Positions 37,117 to 45,703 of a stretch of 64,000 nucleotides of DNA are shown one piece after another. This stretch comes from Bordetella genomosp. 13 (lineage in GTDB: Bacteria > Pseudomonadota > Gammaproteobacteria > Burkholderiales > Burkholderiaceae_B), in contig NZ_CP021111.1 of the NCBI RefSeq assembly GCF_002119665.1, forward strand, positions 2,542,001 to 2,606,000, given 5' to 3'. Position 1 is the stretch's first letter. Each line of letters begins with the position of its first letter. The notes under the pieces were generated by a model, which was not told the DNA's origin, made no database searches, and saw only the letters and a program-made list of their open reading frames with translations. The position numbers and the translations under genes are program-made.

Positions 37117-37905
37117 TCATGGCTTGCATCCGTCGCCCGCCTGGCCCGCCTCGGGACTCAGCAGCATGGTGATGGGCTGGCCCAGGCCGGGCGGCGGCCC
37201 CAGCACGGGCAGGCCGCTGAGCGCGGCGATGATGCGCGGTTCGAGTTCGGGCCGGCCGATCGCCGCCACGCGGAGCCGGTCGATGGACGGCCTGCCGTCG
37301 ATGCGGAAACGCAGCGCCACGCGGTACGTACCCGTCTGCAGCAGCGGATCGGCGCACAGGGCGCGCAGCACGCGCGCCTGCAGCCGGCCGTAGTACTGCT
37401 GGCGGGCAGGCTCGTCGATGGCCGCGGAGGACCGTGCCGCGGCAGCCGGCGGATCGGGCAGCAAGGTATACACCTGGCCTGTGGCGTATCCGATGCGCAC
37501 GCCCGACCCGGACAGCAGGCCACGCAACGCATCGTCGGCGCTCATGCGGCCGCGCACCGGCGCCGAGCGGCGCTGTGCCGCCATGTCGGCTTCATAGATG
37601 ACCGAGCGGCCGGTCAGTTCGCTGTAGCGCTGCAAGGCTTCGTGCAGCGCGGCGGCGGGCAGCTCGTAGACCTGCGTCCCGGAGGCATCGTCAGCGGCCG
37701 GTGTCGACGGTGTGGCCGCGCGGGAGAAAGCCGCGCCGGCTGGCGACCCGACAGCCGGCGGTTCGACGGCCGGCGCCCCGGCGCCTGGCGCGACCGTAGC
37801 GGGCTCTGCGCCAACTGGCATCCGCGCCGCCCACGCGCCGTGTACCGCGCCCCAGGCCAATCCCATTCCCGCCATCGCGATCAGCGCGGCCGCACGCACG
37901 TGCAC
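37117..37905 (-). CDS. Periplasmic STN domain protein with TonB-C-like domain
   Basis: The 262-residue protein has a signal peptide (about 1-26), an Ala/Pro-rich linker (about 30-75) and an STN domain (about 77-149: VYELPAAALHEALQRYSELT, MSADDALRGLLSGSGV). It ends in a domain (about 171-250) that reads like the TonB C-terminus (TGTYRVALRFRIDGRPSIDR and LPVLGPPPGLGQP). There is no 22-stranded receptor barrel. STN domains of TonB receptors signal to FecR proteins, and here the STN appears freed from a receptor. The order STN-sigma-FecR matches vreA-vreI-vreR (PUMA3) of Pseudomonas aeruginosa. The start is GTG 37905 or GTG 37899; no good ribosome-binding site is visible. Confidence 0.8.
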   Translation of the reverse strand: MHVRAAALIAMAGMGLAWGAVHGAWAARMPVGAEPATVAPGAGAPAVEPPAVGSPAGAAFSRAATPSTPAADDASGTQVYELPAAALHEALQRYSELTGRSVIYEADMAAQRRSAPVRGRMSADDALRGLLSGSGVRIGYATGQVYTLLPDPPAAAARSSAAIDEPARQQYYGRLQARVLRALCADPLLQTGTYRVALRFRIDGRPSIDRLRVAAIGRPELEPRIIAALSGLPVLGPPPGLGQPITMLLSPEAGQAGDGCKP

Positions 37906-38111
37906 GACACGCGGAAAGGCTCGGCGGGCAGGATACGCAGTCTGTTCATAGGGGGTGCGCCGGAAGAGCCGCGCGGGCGGCCGGGAAGGAAAGCCCCCGC
38001 ATGGTACGGACGACCCATGACCAAAAAGTTACAGCCACATGACGCGACTGCGCACGAGCGCCGCGGCCCCCCGCCTTGCTCCGCCCCGCCGCTTCGCGGT
38101 AAACGTGAGCC

Positions 38112-39266
38112 ATGGACACCGCCCCCGCCTCTTTCGACCTCGCCCGCTGGCGCACCGAATTCCCCATCACCCAGGACCTGGTCTATCTGGACCACGCCAG
38201 CCTGGGGCCCATGCCGGCCCGCACCGTGCAGGCCATCGCCGCGAGATTGCAGGCGCAGTCGCGCCGCGGCTCGCTGGAACATGCCGGCCTGCACGAACTG
38301 GCCGAGACATGCCGCGGCGAATTCGCTGACTACATCGGCGCCCGCGCGGACCAGATCGCCTACACCCCCAACACCTCGGGCGGCCTCAGCATGCTGGCCG
38401 CCGGCCTGAGCTGGCGGGAAGGCGACGAGGTCGTGGTGCCCGCCATCGATTTCCCATCGGCCGTGCTGCCGTGGATGACCTTGCAGCGCCACGGCGTGCG
38501 CGTGCTGCGCGTGCCGTGCGAGGACGGGCGCGTGGACGCGCAACGCCTGCTGCAAGCCTGCACGCCGCGCACACGCCTGGTGTGCGCCTCATGGGTGCAG
38601 TTCAGCAGCGGCTGCGTGCTGGACCTGATGGCGTTGGGCACGGCGTGCCGCCAACGCGGCATCCTGCTGGCTGTCGACGCCATCCAGGCCGTCGGCGCGA
38701 TCGACGTGGACGTGTCCGCGCTGCCCGTCGATGCGCTGGCCACGCACAGCTACAAATGGCTGCTGGGTCCGCAGGGCATAGGCTGGCTGTACCTGGCCGA
38801 TACGCTGCGCGACCGCCTGCAACTGTCGGCTGCCGGGCCGCGCAGCGTGAGGCTGGGCGATTCATACTTCGACCACAGGCTGGATCCCTTGCCCGGCGCG
38901 GCGCGCCTGGAAACGGGCATCCTGCCCTTTCACCTGATTGCCGGCGCCTCGGCCAGCCTGCGCCTGCTGCGCGAGGCGCACGCACAAGGCGCCGCGGCGC
39001 GCGTGCGACGCCTGAACGCCCATCTTTCCGAAGGCCTGCTGCGCGCCGGCTGCCAACTGCGGGGCGGCCCCGACCGCGGCGCGTTCGATGCCGGCATCGT
39101 GTCCTTCGTGCCGCCGCGCGGCACATCCGCGCAGTGCCGCCAGCATCTGCTGGACGCGGGTATCGTCACGTCGGACCGCGAAGGCTGCATCCGCGTCTCG
39201 CCCCACTTCTACAACACCGAGGACGAGCTGGACGCCTTGCTGGCGCGAGTGCGCGAGCTGACCTGA
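38112..39266 (+). CDS. Class V aminotransferase (cysteine desulfurase-like fold)
   Basis: The 384-residue PLP enzyme has Asp189 (AVDAIQAVGAID) and the Schiff-base lysine Lys215 (THSYKWLLGPQGIGW). It resembles the EgtE/isopenicillin-epimerase-like branch more than IscS, since the mobile catalytic cysteine loop of desulfurases is not evident. It stands alone between the signalling cassette and an MFS gene that converges with it. The substrate is unknown. Confidence 0.85.
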   Translation: MDTAPASFDLARWRTEFPITQDLVYLDHASLGPMPARTVQAIAARLQAQSRRGSLEHAGLHELAETCRGEFADYIGARADQIAYTPNTSGGLSMLAAGLSWREGDEVVVPAIDFPSAVLPWMTLQRHGVRVLRVPCEDGRVDAQRLLQACTPRTRLVCASWVQFSSGCVLDLMALGTACRQRGILLAVDAIQAVGAIDVDVSALPVDALATHSYKWLLGPQGIGWLYLADTLRDRLQLSAAGPRSVRLGDSYFDHRLDPLPGAARLETGILPFHLIAGASASLRLLREAHAQGAAARVRRLNAHLSEGLLRAGCQLRGGPDRGAFDAGIVSFVPPRGTSAQCRQHLLDAGIVTSDREGCIRVSPHFYNTEDELDALLARVRELT

Positions 39267-39298
39267 CGAAGCTGCGCCCCCGCGCAAGGCGGCCGCAA

Positions 39299-40561
39299 TC
39301 AGCGCGAGCCCGCCGCCTGCGTGGGCAGCGGTCCGCCGCCCTGCGCGGGCGGCGCCTTGCGCTTCTCCACATCCGGCAACAACACCGCCACCACGCCCAG
39401 CAGCGGCAGGTAGGCGCATACCTGGTACACGTAGGTGATACTGGTGACGTCGGCCAGATGCCCAAGCGCCGCGGCGCCCAGGCCGCCCATGCCGAACGCC
39501 AGCCCGAAGAACAGCCCGGCGATCATGCCCACCCTGCCCGGCACCAACTCCTGCGCATACACCACGATGGCGGAGAACGCCGAAGCCAGCACCACGCCGA
39601 TCACCAGCACCAGCACCGCGGTCCAGAACAGATTGGCATGGGGCAGCAGCAGCGCGAACGGCGCCACGCCCAGTATCGATGCCCAGATCACGATCTTGCG
39701 TCCCACCCGGTCGCCGATGGGACCGCCCGCCACCGTGCCCACCGCCACCGCGGCCAGGAACAGGAAGAGATACAGCTGCGCGCTGCGCACCGACAGCTCG
39801 AACTTGTCGATGAGGTAGAACGTGAAATAGCTGTTCAGGCTGGCGAGGTAGAAGTACTTCGAGAAAATAAGCACGCCCAGCACCGCCAGCGCGCCCAGCA
39901 CGCGGCCGCGGGTCAGCTCGACGCCCTCGCCCGCGGCGCGTTTCCTGGGCTTGAGCAGCGCGCGATTGGCTCCGTACCAGCGGCCGATGCCCACCAGCAC
40001 GATGATGCCGAACAGCGCGGCCAGCGAAAACCACGCCACGCTGCCCTGCCCGTGCGGAATGATGACCAGCGCCGCCAGCAACGGCCCCAGGGCCGAACCG
40101 ACGTTGCCGCCCACCTGGAACAGCGACTGCGCCAGCCCATGGCGGCCGCCCGACGCCATGCGCGCCACGCGCGACGACTCGGGGTGGAACACCGACGAGC
40201 CCGTGCCCACCAGCACCGCCGCCGCCAGCAGGTACGGCAGCGACGGCGCATACGCCAGCATCACCAGGCCCACCAGCGTGAAGCCCATACCCACCGGCAG
40301 CGAATACGTGGTGGGCCGGCGATCGGTATACGCGCCGACGACGGGCTGCAGCAGCGAGGCCGCGATCTGGTAGGCCAGCGTGATCAGCCCGATCTCGCCA
40401 AAACTCAGCTGGAACGAGTCCTTCAGCATGGGATAGATGGCCAGCAGGATCGACTGGATCATGTCGTTCATCATGTGCGCGACGCTGATGGCGCCCAGCA
40501 CTTTGAACGAGGTGGCGGAGGACGGCGGCGGCGTGGCGACGGAGGCTTGTTGAGCGGTCAT
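39299..40561 (-). CDS. MFS efflux transporter (Fsr/fosmidomycin-resistance type)
   Basis: The 420-residue membrane protein has about 12 helices. The motifs ISVAHMMNDMIQSILLAIYP and VVGAYTDRRPTTYSLP are typical of the Fsr family of fosmidomycin exporters. The DRxGRK-like motif between the halves reads GDRVGRKIVIW. ATG 40561 (MTAQQAS) was chosen over upstream in-frame starts that would add a basic non-homologous stretch. It diverges from an AraC regulator 144 bp away. Confidence 0.9.
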   Translation of the reverse strand: MTAQQASVATPPPSSATSFKVLGAISVAHMMNDMIQSILLAIYPMLKDSFQLSFGEIGLITLAYQIAASLLQPVVGAYTDRRPTTYSLPVGMGFTLVGLVMLAYAPSLPYLLAAAVLVGTGSSVFHPESSRVARMASGGRHGLAQSLFQVGGNVGSALGPLLAALVIIPHGQGSVAWFSLAALFGIIVLVGIGRWYGANRALLKPRKRAAGEGVELTRGRVLGALAVLGVLIFSKYFYLASLNSYFTFYLIDKFELSVRSAQLYLFLFLAAVAVGTVAGGPIGDRVGRKIVIWASILGVAPFALLLPHANLFWTAVLVLVIGVVLASAFSAIVVYAQELVPGRVGMIAGLFFGLAFGMGGLGAAALGHLADVTSITYVYQVCAYLPLLGVVAVLLPDVEKRKAPPAQGGGPLPTQAAGSR

Positions 40562-40705
40562 GGCATGACGGATGGAAAAAGGGTCGCGAGAGGCCCGCAC
40601 TTGCTCGCGTGCGCGAAGGAAAGCGCGTGCGCGAGCGCGCAAGGAAGCGACCAGTGTAGGAAGACCGAAGCTCGGGGAAGTGCCAACTTTCGTCGCTAAA
40701 ATGAC

Positions 40706-41557
40706 ATGCTGTATCGCCTGTCCGTGGACGCCGCGCCAGCACCCATGCCCCGCCCTGCTCTGCTCCCTCCCGATCCTGCACGCAGCCGCGACGCGGCCGA
40801 CTATCAAGACCTGCCGCAGGCCGTCACCGCCATGGCCAAGGAATTCGTGCCCAGCGCCACGACGGGCGCGCACACGCATCCGCGTGGCCAGCTCATTTAC
40901 GCGGTGGCCGGCGCGATGCGCGTCACCACGCCCGACGGGCTCTGGATGCTGCCGCCGCTGCGCGCGCTGTGGGTGCCGCCCGGCATACTGCACAGCGTCG
41001 AGATGCTGGACGCGGTGTCTATGCGCACGCTGTACGTGCAGGCCGACGCCGCGCGCGCATTATGGGACCGCTGCCACGTGATCGAAGTGCCGGCCCTGCT
41101 GCGCGAACTGATCCTCGCGCTGGTCGCGGAGCCGATCGCCTATGCGCCGCAAAGCCGCGCCAGCCAGATCGCCGCGCTGCTGCTCGCCGAACTGCGGCAC
41201 GCGCCGGTCGTGCCGATCCAGATTCCGTGGCCGAAGGACCGGCGGCTGCAGGCCATATGCGGCGCCATCCTGGCGCAGCCCAGCCTGAATCGGCGCGTGG
41301 AAGACTGGGGAGACGAAGTGGGCGCCAGCGGCCGCACGCTGATACGCCTGTTCCAGGCCGAGCTGGGCCTGAACTATCGGCAATGGGTGCAGCAGGTGCG
41401 TCTGGCCGACGCGCTGCACCGGCTGGCCATGGGCCAGCCCGTGGCCCGTGTGGCCGCCGAGCTGGGATATCGCAGTCCCAGCGCATTCACGGCGATGTTC
41501 CGCAAGGCGCTGGGCTCGGCCCCGCAACAGTACATGGCGGGGCAGGCAGCGCGGTAG
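40706..41557 (+). CDS. AraC-family regulator with cupin sensor
   Basis: The 283-residue protein has an N-terminal cupin-like domain (THPRGQLIYAVAGAMRVTTP, about 55-110) and two C-terminal helix-turn-helix motifs (VEDWGDEVGASGRTLIRLFQ and PVARVAAELGYRSPSAFTAM). Regulators of this type often control the divergent MFS exporter. An internal ATG at 40745 is an alternative start. It converges with tctA, whose stop begins 1 nt after its own. Confidence 0.87.
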   Translation: MLYRLSVDAAPAPMPRPALLPPDPARSRDAADYQDLPQAVTAMAKEFVPSATTGAHTHPRGQLIYAVAGAMRVTTPDGLWMLPPLRALWVPPGILHSVEMLDAVSMRTLYVQADAARALWDRCHVIEVPALLRELILALVAEPIAYAPQSRASQIAALLLAELRHAPVVPIQIPWPKDRRLQAICGAILAQPSLNRRVEDWGDEVGASGRTLIRLFQAELGLNYRQWVQQVRLADALHRLAMGQPVARVAAELGYRSPSAFTAMFRKALGSAPQQYMAGQAAR

Positions 41558-43045
41558 CTACGCGCGTGCCCGCAGCCGGCGCAGCAATCCCGGCAGGAAC
41601 AGTACCGCGATGGTCAGCACCAGCAGGCAGATCGACAAGGGCGTGGACACCAGGATCGCCGGACTGCCCTCGCCGATGGACAGCGCGCGCCGCAGCTGCG
41701 TCTCGGCCGCGGGGCCCAGTATCAGGCCGATCAGCACCGGCGCGATCGGAAAGTCGTACACCCGCATCACATAGCCGGCCAGTCCGATGACGAACATCAG
41801 CGCCAGGTCCATCCACGACGTACCCACACCCCAGATGCCCACCATCGCGAACACCAGGATGCCGGCATACAGATACGGTCGCGGCACCAGCAGCAGCCGC
41901 ACCCACAGTCCCACCAGCGGCAGGTTCAGCACCAGCAGCATCAGGTTGCCCACATAGAGCGACGCGATGAGGCCCCACACCAGATCGGCGCTGTTGATGA
42001 ACAGGAACGGCCCGGGCTGCAGGCCATAGCCCTCGAAAGCCGCAAGCAGCACCGCGGCGGTGGCCGAGGTCGGCAGGCCCAGCGTCAGCAGCGGCACCAG
42101 GATGCCGGCCGCGGCCGCATTGTTCGCGGCCTCGGGGCCGGCCACTCCCTCGATCGCGCCTTTGCCGAACTCTTCCTTGTGGCGCGACAGCCGCCGCTCG
42201 ACCGTATACGACAGGAACGTGGGCACCTCGGTGCCGCCGGCCGGCAGCGCGCCGATGGGAAATCCCAGCACCGTGCCGCGCAGCCACGGCTTCCACGAGC
42301 GCTTCACGTCCTGGCGCGTCAGCCAGGTGCCGCCCGCCAGCGGATTGATGGCCGGCGGCGCGCTGCTGTAGCGGCTGGCCACGTACAGGATCTCGCCCAC
42401 GGCGAACAGCGACACCAGCACCACGGTGATGTCGATGCCATCCAGCAGGTCCGGCGAGCCGAACGCCAGCCGCGCCTGCCCCGTGGGTCCGTCGATGCCG
42501 ACCACGCCCAGCGCCAGCCCCAGGAACAGGGAGATGAAGCCGCGTATGCGCGACGTGCCCAGCACCACCGACACCGACGTGAAGGACAGCAGCATCAGCG
42601 CGAAGTAGTCGGCCGGCGTGAACACGAAGGCCAGCTCGGCGATGGCGGGCGCCAGGAACGTGAGCGCCAGCGTGGACAGCGTGCCGGCCACGAAGGAGCC
42701 GATGGCCGCCGTGGCCAGGGCCGCCGCGCCGCGTCCGGCGCGCGCCATCCTGTTGCCTTCCAGCGCGGTCATCATCGAACCGCTTTCACCGGGCGTGTTG
42801 AGCAGGATGGACGTCGTGGAGCCGCCGTACATGGCGCCGTACAGCACGCCGGCGAACATGATGAAGGCCGAGGTGGGCGCGACCTGCACGGTTACCGGCA
42901 GCAGCAGCGCAATGGTCAACGCCGGCCCGATGCCGGGCAGCACGCCGATGGCCGTGCCCAGTATCGAGCCCAGGAATGCCCACATCAGATTGACCGGCTG
43001 CAGCGCCACGCCGAAGCCCGCCATCAGCGAATCGAAGGCGTCCAC
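41558..43045 (-). CDS. tctA: Tripartite tricarboxylate transporter TctA permease
   Basis: This large membrane subunit (495 residues, about 12 helices) works with TctB and a TctC receptor in cation-driven carboxylate import. Family motifs are [17 protein letters not shown] near the N-terminus, [14 protein letters not shown] and the repeat-like [21 protein letters not shown]. It begins 1 nt after the tctB stop. The substrate cannot be read from sequence. Confidence 0.94.
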   Translation of the reverse strand: MDAFDSLMAGFGVALQPVNLMWAFLGSILGTAIGVLPGIGPALTIALLLPVTVQVAPTSAFIMFAGVLYGAMYGGSTTSILLNTPGESGSMMTALEGNRMARAGRGAAALATAAIGSFVAGTLSTLALTFLAPAIAELAFVFTPADYFALMLLSFTSVSVVLGTSRIRGFISLFLGLALGVVGIDGPTGQARLAFGSPDLLDGIDITVVLVSLFAVGEILYVASRYSSAPPAINPLAGGTWLTRQDVKRSWKPWLRGTVLGFPIGALPAGGTEVPTFLSYTVERRLSRHKEEFGKGAIEGVAGPEAANNAAAAGILVPLLTLGLPTSATAAVLLAAFEGYGLQPGPFLFINSADLVWGLIASLYVGNLMLLVLNLPLVGLWVRLLLVPRPYLYAGILVFAMVGIWGVGTSWMDLALMFVIGLAGYVMRVYDFPIAPVLIGLILGPAAETQLRRALSIGEGSPAILVSTPLSICLLVLTIAVLFLPGLLRRLRARA

Positions 43046-43046
43046 G

Positions 43047-43535
43047 TCACACCCCCGCCAGCGGCAGCGCGCCGCCCAGGGTCACGCCCAGCTTGCCGAA
43101 GCCGAACCAGCACGCCAGGCCCAGGGCCAGGCCGATGGCGCAATCCATCAGCAGGCGCCGCGAGCCGAACGCATGCGTGACCAGGGCAAAGGACAGCATC
43201 GCCGTCAGCGGAAAGCCCAACGTCGCCATGGTCAGCATGGGCATCGCGGCGCCCGCCGCCGCATAGGCCAGGGCTCGCCTGGAGGGACGCGCGTCGGCCT
43301 GCGCGTCCTCGGCCTCCTGGGGCTCGAAGGACATGCCGCGCGCGATCTGCGCCACCAGCACCAGCCCCAGCGCGATCAGCGCCAGGCCCACGATCTGCAC
43401 GAAAGCGCCGGGCCCCACCCCGGCATAGCCGCCCATCTCGGGCAGCGCGCGGCCCTGCTGCAGCCAGACCGCGCCTATCGCGATCACGGCCAGGCCCAGC
43501 CACCACGGACGGCGGCGTTGCATCGGTTCGGACAT
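43047..43535 (-). CDS. tctB: Tripartite tricarboxylate transporter TctB subunit
   Basis: This 162-residue protein has four predicted helices, the size and layout of TctB small membrane subunits ([20 protein letters not shown] and [18 protein letters not shown]). It sits between the receptor and tctA in the same operon, 34 nt after the receptor gene. Confidence 0.88.
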   Translation of the reverse strand: MSEPMQRRRPWWLGLAVIAIGAVWLQQGRALPEMGGYAGVGPGAFVQIVGLALIALGLVLVAQIARGMSFEPQEAEDAQADARPSRRALAYAAAGAAMPMLTMATLGFPLTAMLSFALVTHAFGSRRLLMDCAIGLALGLACWFGFGKLGVTLGGALPLAGV

Positions 43536-43569
43536 GGCATCGGTCTCCTTGTGGACGGCCGTGCCGGCC

Positions 43570-44523
43570 TTACTTCACCAGGCCCAGATCTTTCAGCACC
43601 TGCTCCTGCCGCACTTTCTCGTCGGCGAGGAACTTGGCGAAGTCGTCGCCCGCCAGATAGGCATCGGTCCATTCGCGATCGGCCATGGCCTTCTTCCACT
43701 GCGGCGAATCGTGCAGCTTCTTGAAGCGGTCGAGCCACATGGCGCGGCCCTCGGCGCTCATGCCGGGCGATCCGATGATGCCGCGCCAGTTGCCGATGAC
43801 CACGTCGACGCCGGACTCTTTCAGCGTGGGCGCGTCCAGCCCCGGCAGGCGCTTGTCAGACGTGACGGCGATGATGCGCAGGCGCTTCTGCTGCGCATAG
43901 GGCTTGAACTCGGAATAGCCCGACAGCGCCAGCTTGATCTGCCCGCTGACCAGGAGCGGCACCAGCTCGGCGCCGCTGGGATAGGGGATGTAGTTGATCT
44001 TCGTGGGCGGCACGCCGGCCGCCTTGGCGATCAGCGCCGCCGCCACGTGGTCGACGCCGCCGACCGAACCGCCGCCGATGGCCAGCGCACCGGGATTCTC
44101 GCGCAGCGCCTTCAGCACGTCGTCCACGGTCTTGATCGGGGAGTTCATCGGCACGGCCAGCACGTCCGCATCGTCCATCAGCCGCACCAGCGGAGTGGTG
44201 CTGTCCAGGCTGACCGGCGACTTGTTCAGGATGATGCCGCCCACCAGGATGGCGCCCATCGACATGATGGCGTTGTCGTCCTTCTTGCTGGTGTTGATGA
44301 ACTCGGCCAGGCCGATGGTGCCGCCCGCCCCGCCCTTGTTCGTGACCTGGAAGCCGTCCGTGAAGATGCCGGCCTCTTGCATGGTCTGCATCGGCACGCG
44401 CGCGGCCGCGTCGTACCCGCCTCCGGGCCCGCCCGGCGCCATGACCTTGGCAGGGGCGGCCCACGCCGCCAGCGGCGCGGCGGCGATTGCAAGAGTAGCC
44501 AGAACTCGCGTGATACGTAGCAT
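43570..44523 (-). CDS. tctC: TctC/Bug periplasmic receptor of the TctABC system
   Basis: The 317-residue binding protein has a signal peptide (about 1-22, AAWA). It has the family motifs [17 protein letters not shown] and [14 protein letters not shown], and [15 protein letters not shown] near the C-terminus. ATG 44523 has GAGGAG upstream. It is the first gene of the tctC-tctB-tctA operon, so unlike the other two Bug proteins here it has its cognate membrane partners. The upstream 255 bp hold no other gene. Confidence 0.92.
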   Translation of the reverse strand: MLRITRVLATLAIAAAPLAAWAAPAKVMAPGGPGGGYDAAARVPMQTMQEAGIFTDGFQVTNKGGAGGTIGLAEFINTSKKDDNAIMSMGAILVGGIILNKSPVSLDSTTPLVRLMDDADVLAVPMNSPIKTVDDVLKALRENPGALAIGGGSVGGVDHVAAALIAKAAGVPPTKINYIPYPSGAELVPLLVSGQIKLALSGYSEFKPYAQQKRLRIIAVTSDKRLPGLDAPTLKESGVDVVIGNWRGIIGSPGMSAEGRAMWLDRFKKLHDSPQWKKAMADREWTDAYLAGDDFAKFLADEKVRQEQVLKDLGLVK

Positions 44524-44778
44524 GCGTTGTCTCCTCGTCGGGCCGGCACCTTGCATCGGTGCGTCCTGCGGGCCGGCCTGTCGCTTATGTATGGGTGATG
44601 CAGGCGCTCAGGGCAGATGCTAGCAAGTTTGCGCGCCCACGCCATGAAATCCGCGCGGCTGCTGGACGTGGCGTCATCACAATCCTTGACAAGGAACCCG
44701 TTTTTCCGCCTTGACGCCTGCGGCGTCCAGGTGGTTTCTTAAGGGGTTTTCACCATTCGATAACGATGAGGAGCTGAG

Positions 44779-44928
44779 ATGAACGACCGCTCGCAAAGCG
44801 ACGCTTCCGACTACCCCGTCACCGGGCAGCAACCACAGAACGAAAACGGCCAGACCTTGCTGATGCTGCTGGGCATAGCCTGCCTGCTCGTGGCGGCAGG
44901 CACGGGGCTGAACTGGCTGTTCGGGTGA
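44779..44928 (+). CDS. Small single-helix membrane protein
   Basis: The 49-residue frame has an excellent ribosome-binding site (GAGGAG, 6 nt before ATG). It has a polar N-terminal half (MNDRSQSDASDYPVTG) and one hydrophobic helix (TLLMLLGIACLLVAAGTGL, about 26-44) ending at the C-terminus. No family was recognised. It lies alone between the tctC promoter region and a VOC gene. The start signal and amphipathic design make it a credible small protein. Confidence 0.65.
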   Translation: MNDRSQSDASDYPVTGQQPQNENGQTLLMLLGIACLLVAAGTGLNWLFG

Positions 44929-45039
44929 CGCGGGCGGCTGCCGGGCGCTGCACCCGGACGACGGTCGCAGATCGCGCTTCTGGGGTACGCTAGGCTGCCA
45001 GCTGACCAGCAGCTGAATCCATGCAAACGGAGGTGCCCG

Positions 45040-45468
45040 ATGGAGATCAACGAACTGCACAGGGGTCGCCTGATCGACCACCTGCAACTGGTGGTGCGCG
45101 ACTTCGACGCCAGCCGCAAGTTCTATCAAGCCGTGCTCGATGCCTTGCAGATTCCGGTGGGCGGATCTGACCAGGGCTTTTTCTGGGCCGATGAACTGGT
45201 GATTTCGGCCGCGGACAGTCCGGCCGCGCAGGGCAAGACCAACGGCCCCACGCACCTCGCCTTCCAGGCGCGCGACCAGGCCATGGTGCAGGCCTTCTAC
45301 GAGGCGGCGCTCGCCAACGGGGGCACCGACAATGGCGCACCCGGCCTGCGCGATTACCACCCCAGCTATTACGCCGCGTTCGTGCTGGACCCGGACGGCA
45401 ACAACGTCGAGGCCGTGTTCCACGGTCCGGCCAAGCGCAGTGTGCCGTCGGTGCACATCACGTTCTAG
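45040..45468 (+). CDS. VOC (glyoxalase/bleomycin-resistance) family protein
   Basis: The 142-residue protein has the vicinal-oxygen-chelate fold: LIDHLQLVVRDFDASRKFYQ at the start (metal-ligand-type His14) and VLDPDGNNVEAVFHGP near the end (Glu ligand). GGAGG precedes ATG 45040. A rho-independent terminator follows directly. The substrate is unknown. Confidence 0.88.
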   Translation: MEINELHRGRLIDHLQLVVRDFDASRKFYQAVLDALQIPVGGSDQGFFWADELVISAADSPAAQGKTNGPTHLAFQARDQAMVQAFYEAALANGGTDNGAPGLRDYHPSYYAAFVLDPDGNNVEAVFHGPAKRSVPSVHITF

Positions 45469-45479
45469 GCAGCACAAAG

Positions 45480-45518
45480 AAAAAGCGGTTTGAAGGCATG
45501 GCCTTCAAACCGCTTTTT
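45480..45518. terminator. Strong bidirectional terminator
   Basis: An 18-bp perfect stem (AAAAAGCGGTTTGAAGGC with its complement) with ATG as loop and T-tracts on both sides. It ends the VOC gene on the plus strand and the tRNA-Arg copy on the minus strand. Confidence 0.93.
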
Positions 45519-45582
45519 TAAACTGCTGCGTGTGCCGCGGCAGTGTGTATTGCCGCTGTGTATATCGCTCTACCGCAAATTC

Positions 45583-45659
45583 TGGCGCGCCCGAAGAGAT
45601 TCGAACTCCTGACCCCTTGGTTCGTAGCCAAGTACTCTATCCAGCTGAGCTACGGGCGC
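45583..45659 (-). tRNA. tRNA-Arg (anticodon ACG), copy 2
   Basis: Identical over all 77 nt to the tRNA at 22465-22541, same strand, CCA encoded. A TATACT -10 in the conserved block CTGCTATACTTTCGC lies about 10 nt upstream on the minus strand; the -35 is poor. Confidence 0.97.
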
Positions 45660-45703
45660 AGAAGCGAAAGTATAGCAGAATCCGCAAACGCACGCCGCGG
45701 CCG

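Noticed and set aside
44677..45477. Minus-strand frame covering the VOC gene
   Set aside because: It is antisense to a clear VOC-family protein and spans a terminator and intergenic DNA.
22465..45659. Genomic island bounded by tRNA direct repeats
   Set aside because: No integrase, transposase or partial tRNA duplication was found. Both tRNAs are complete with their own -10 elements, so only a recombination possibility is kept.
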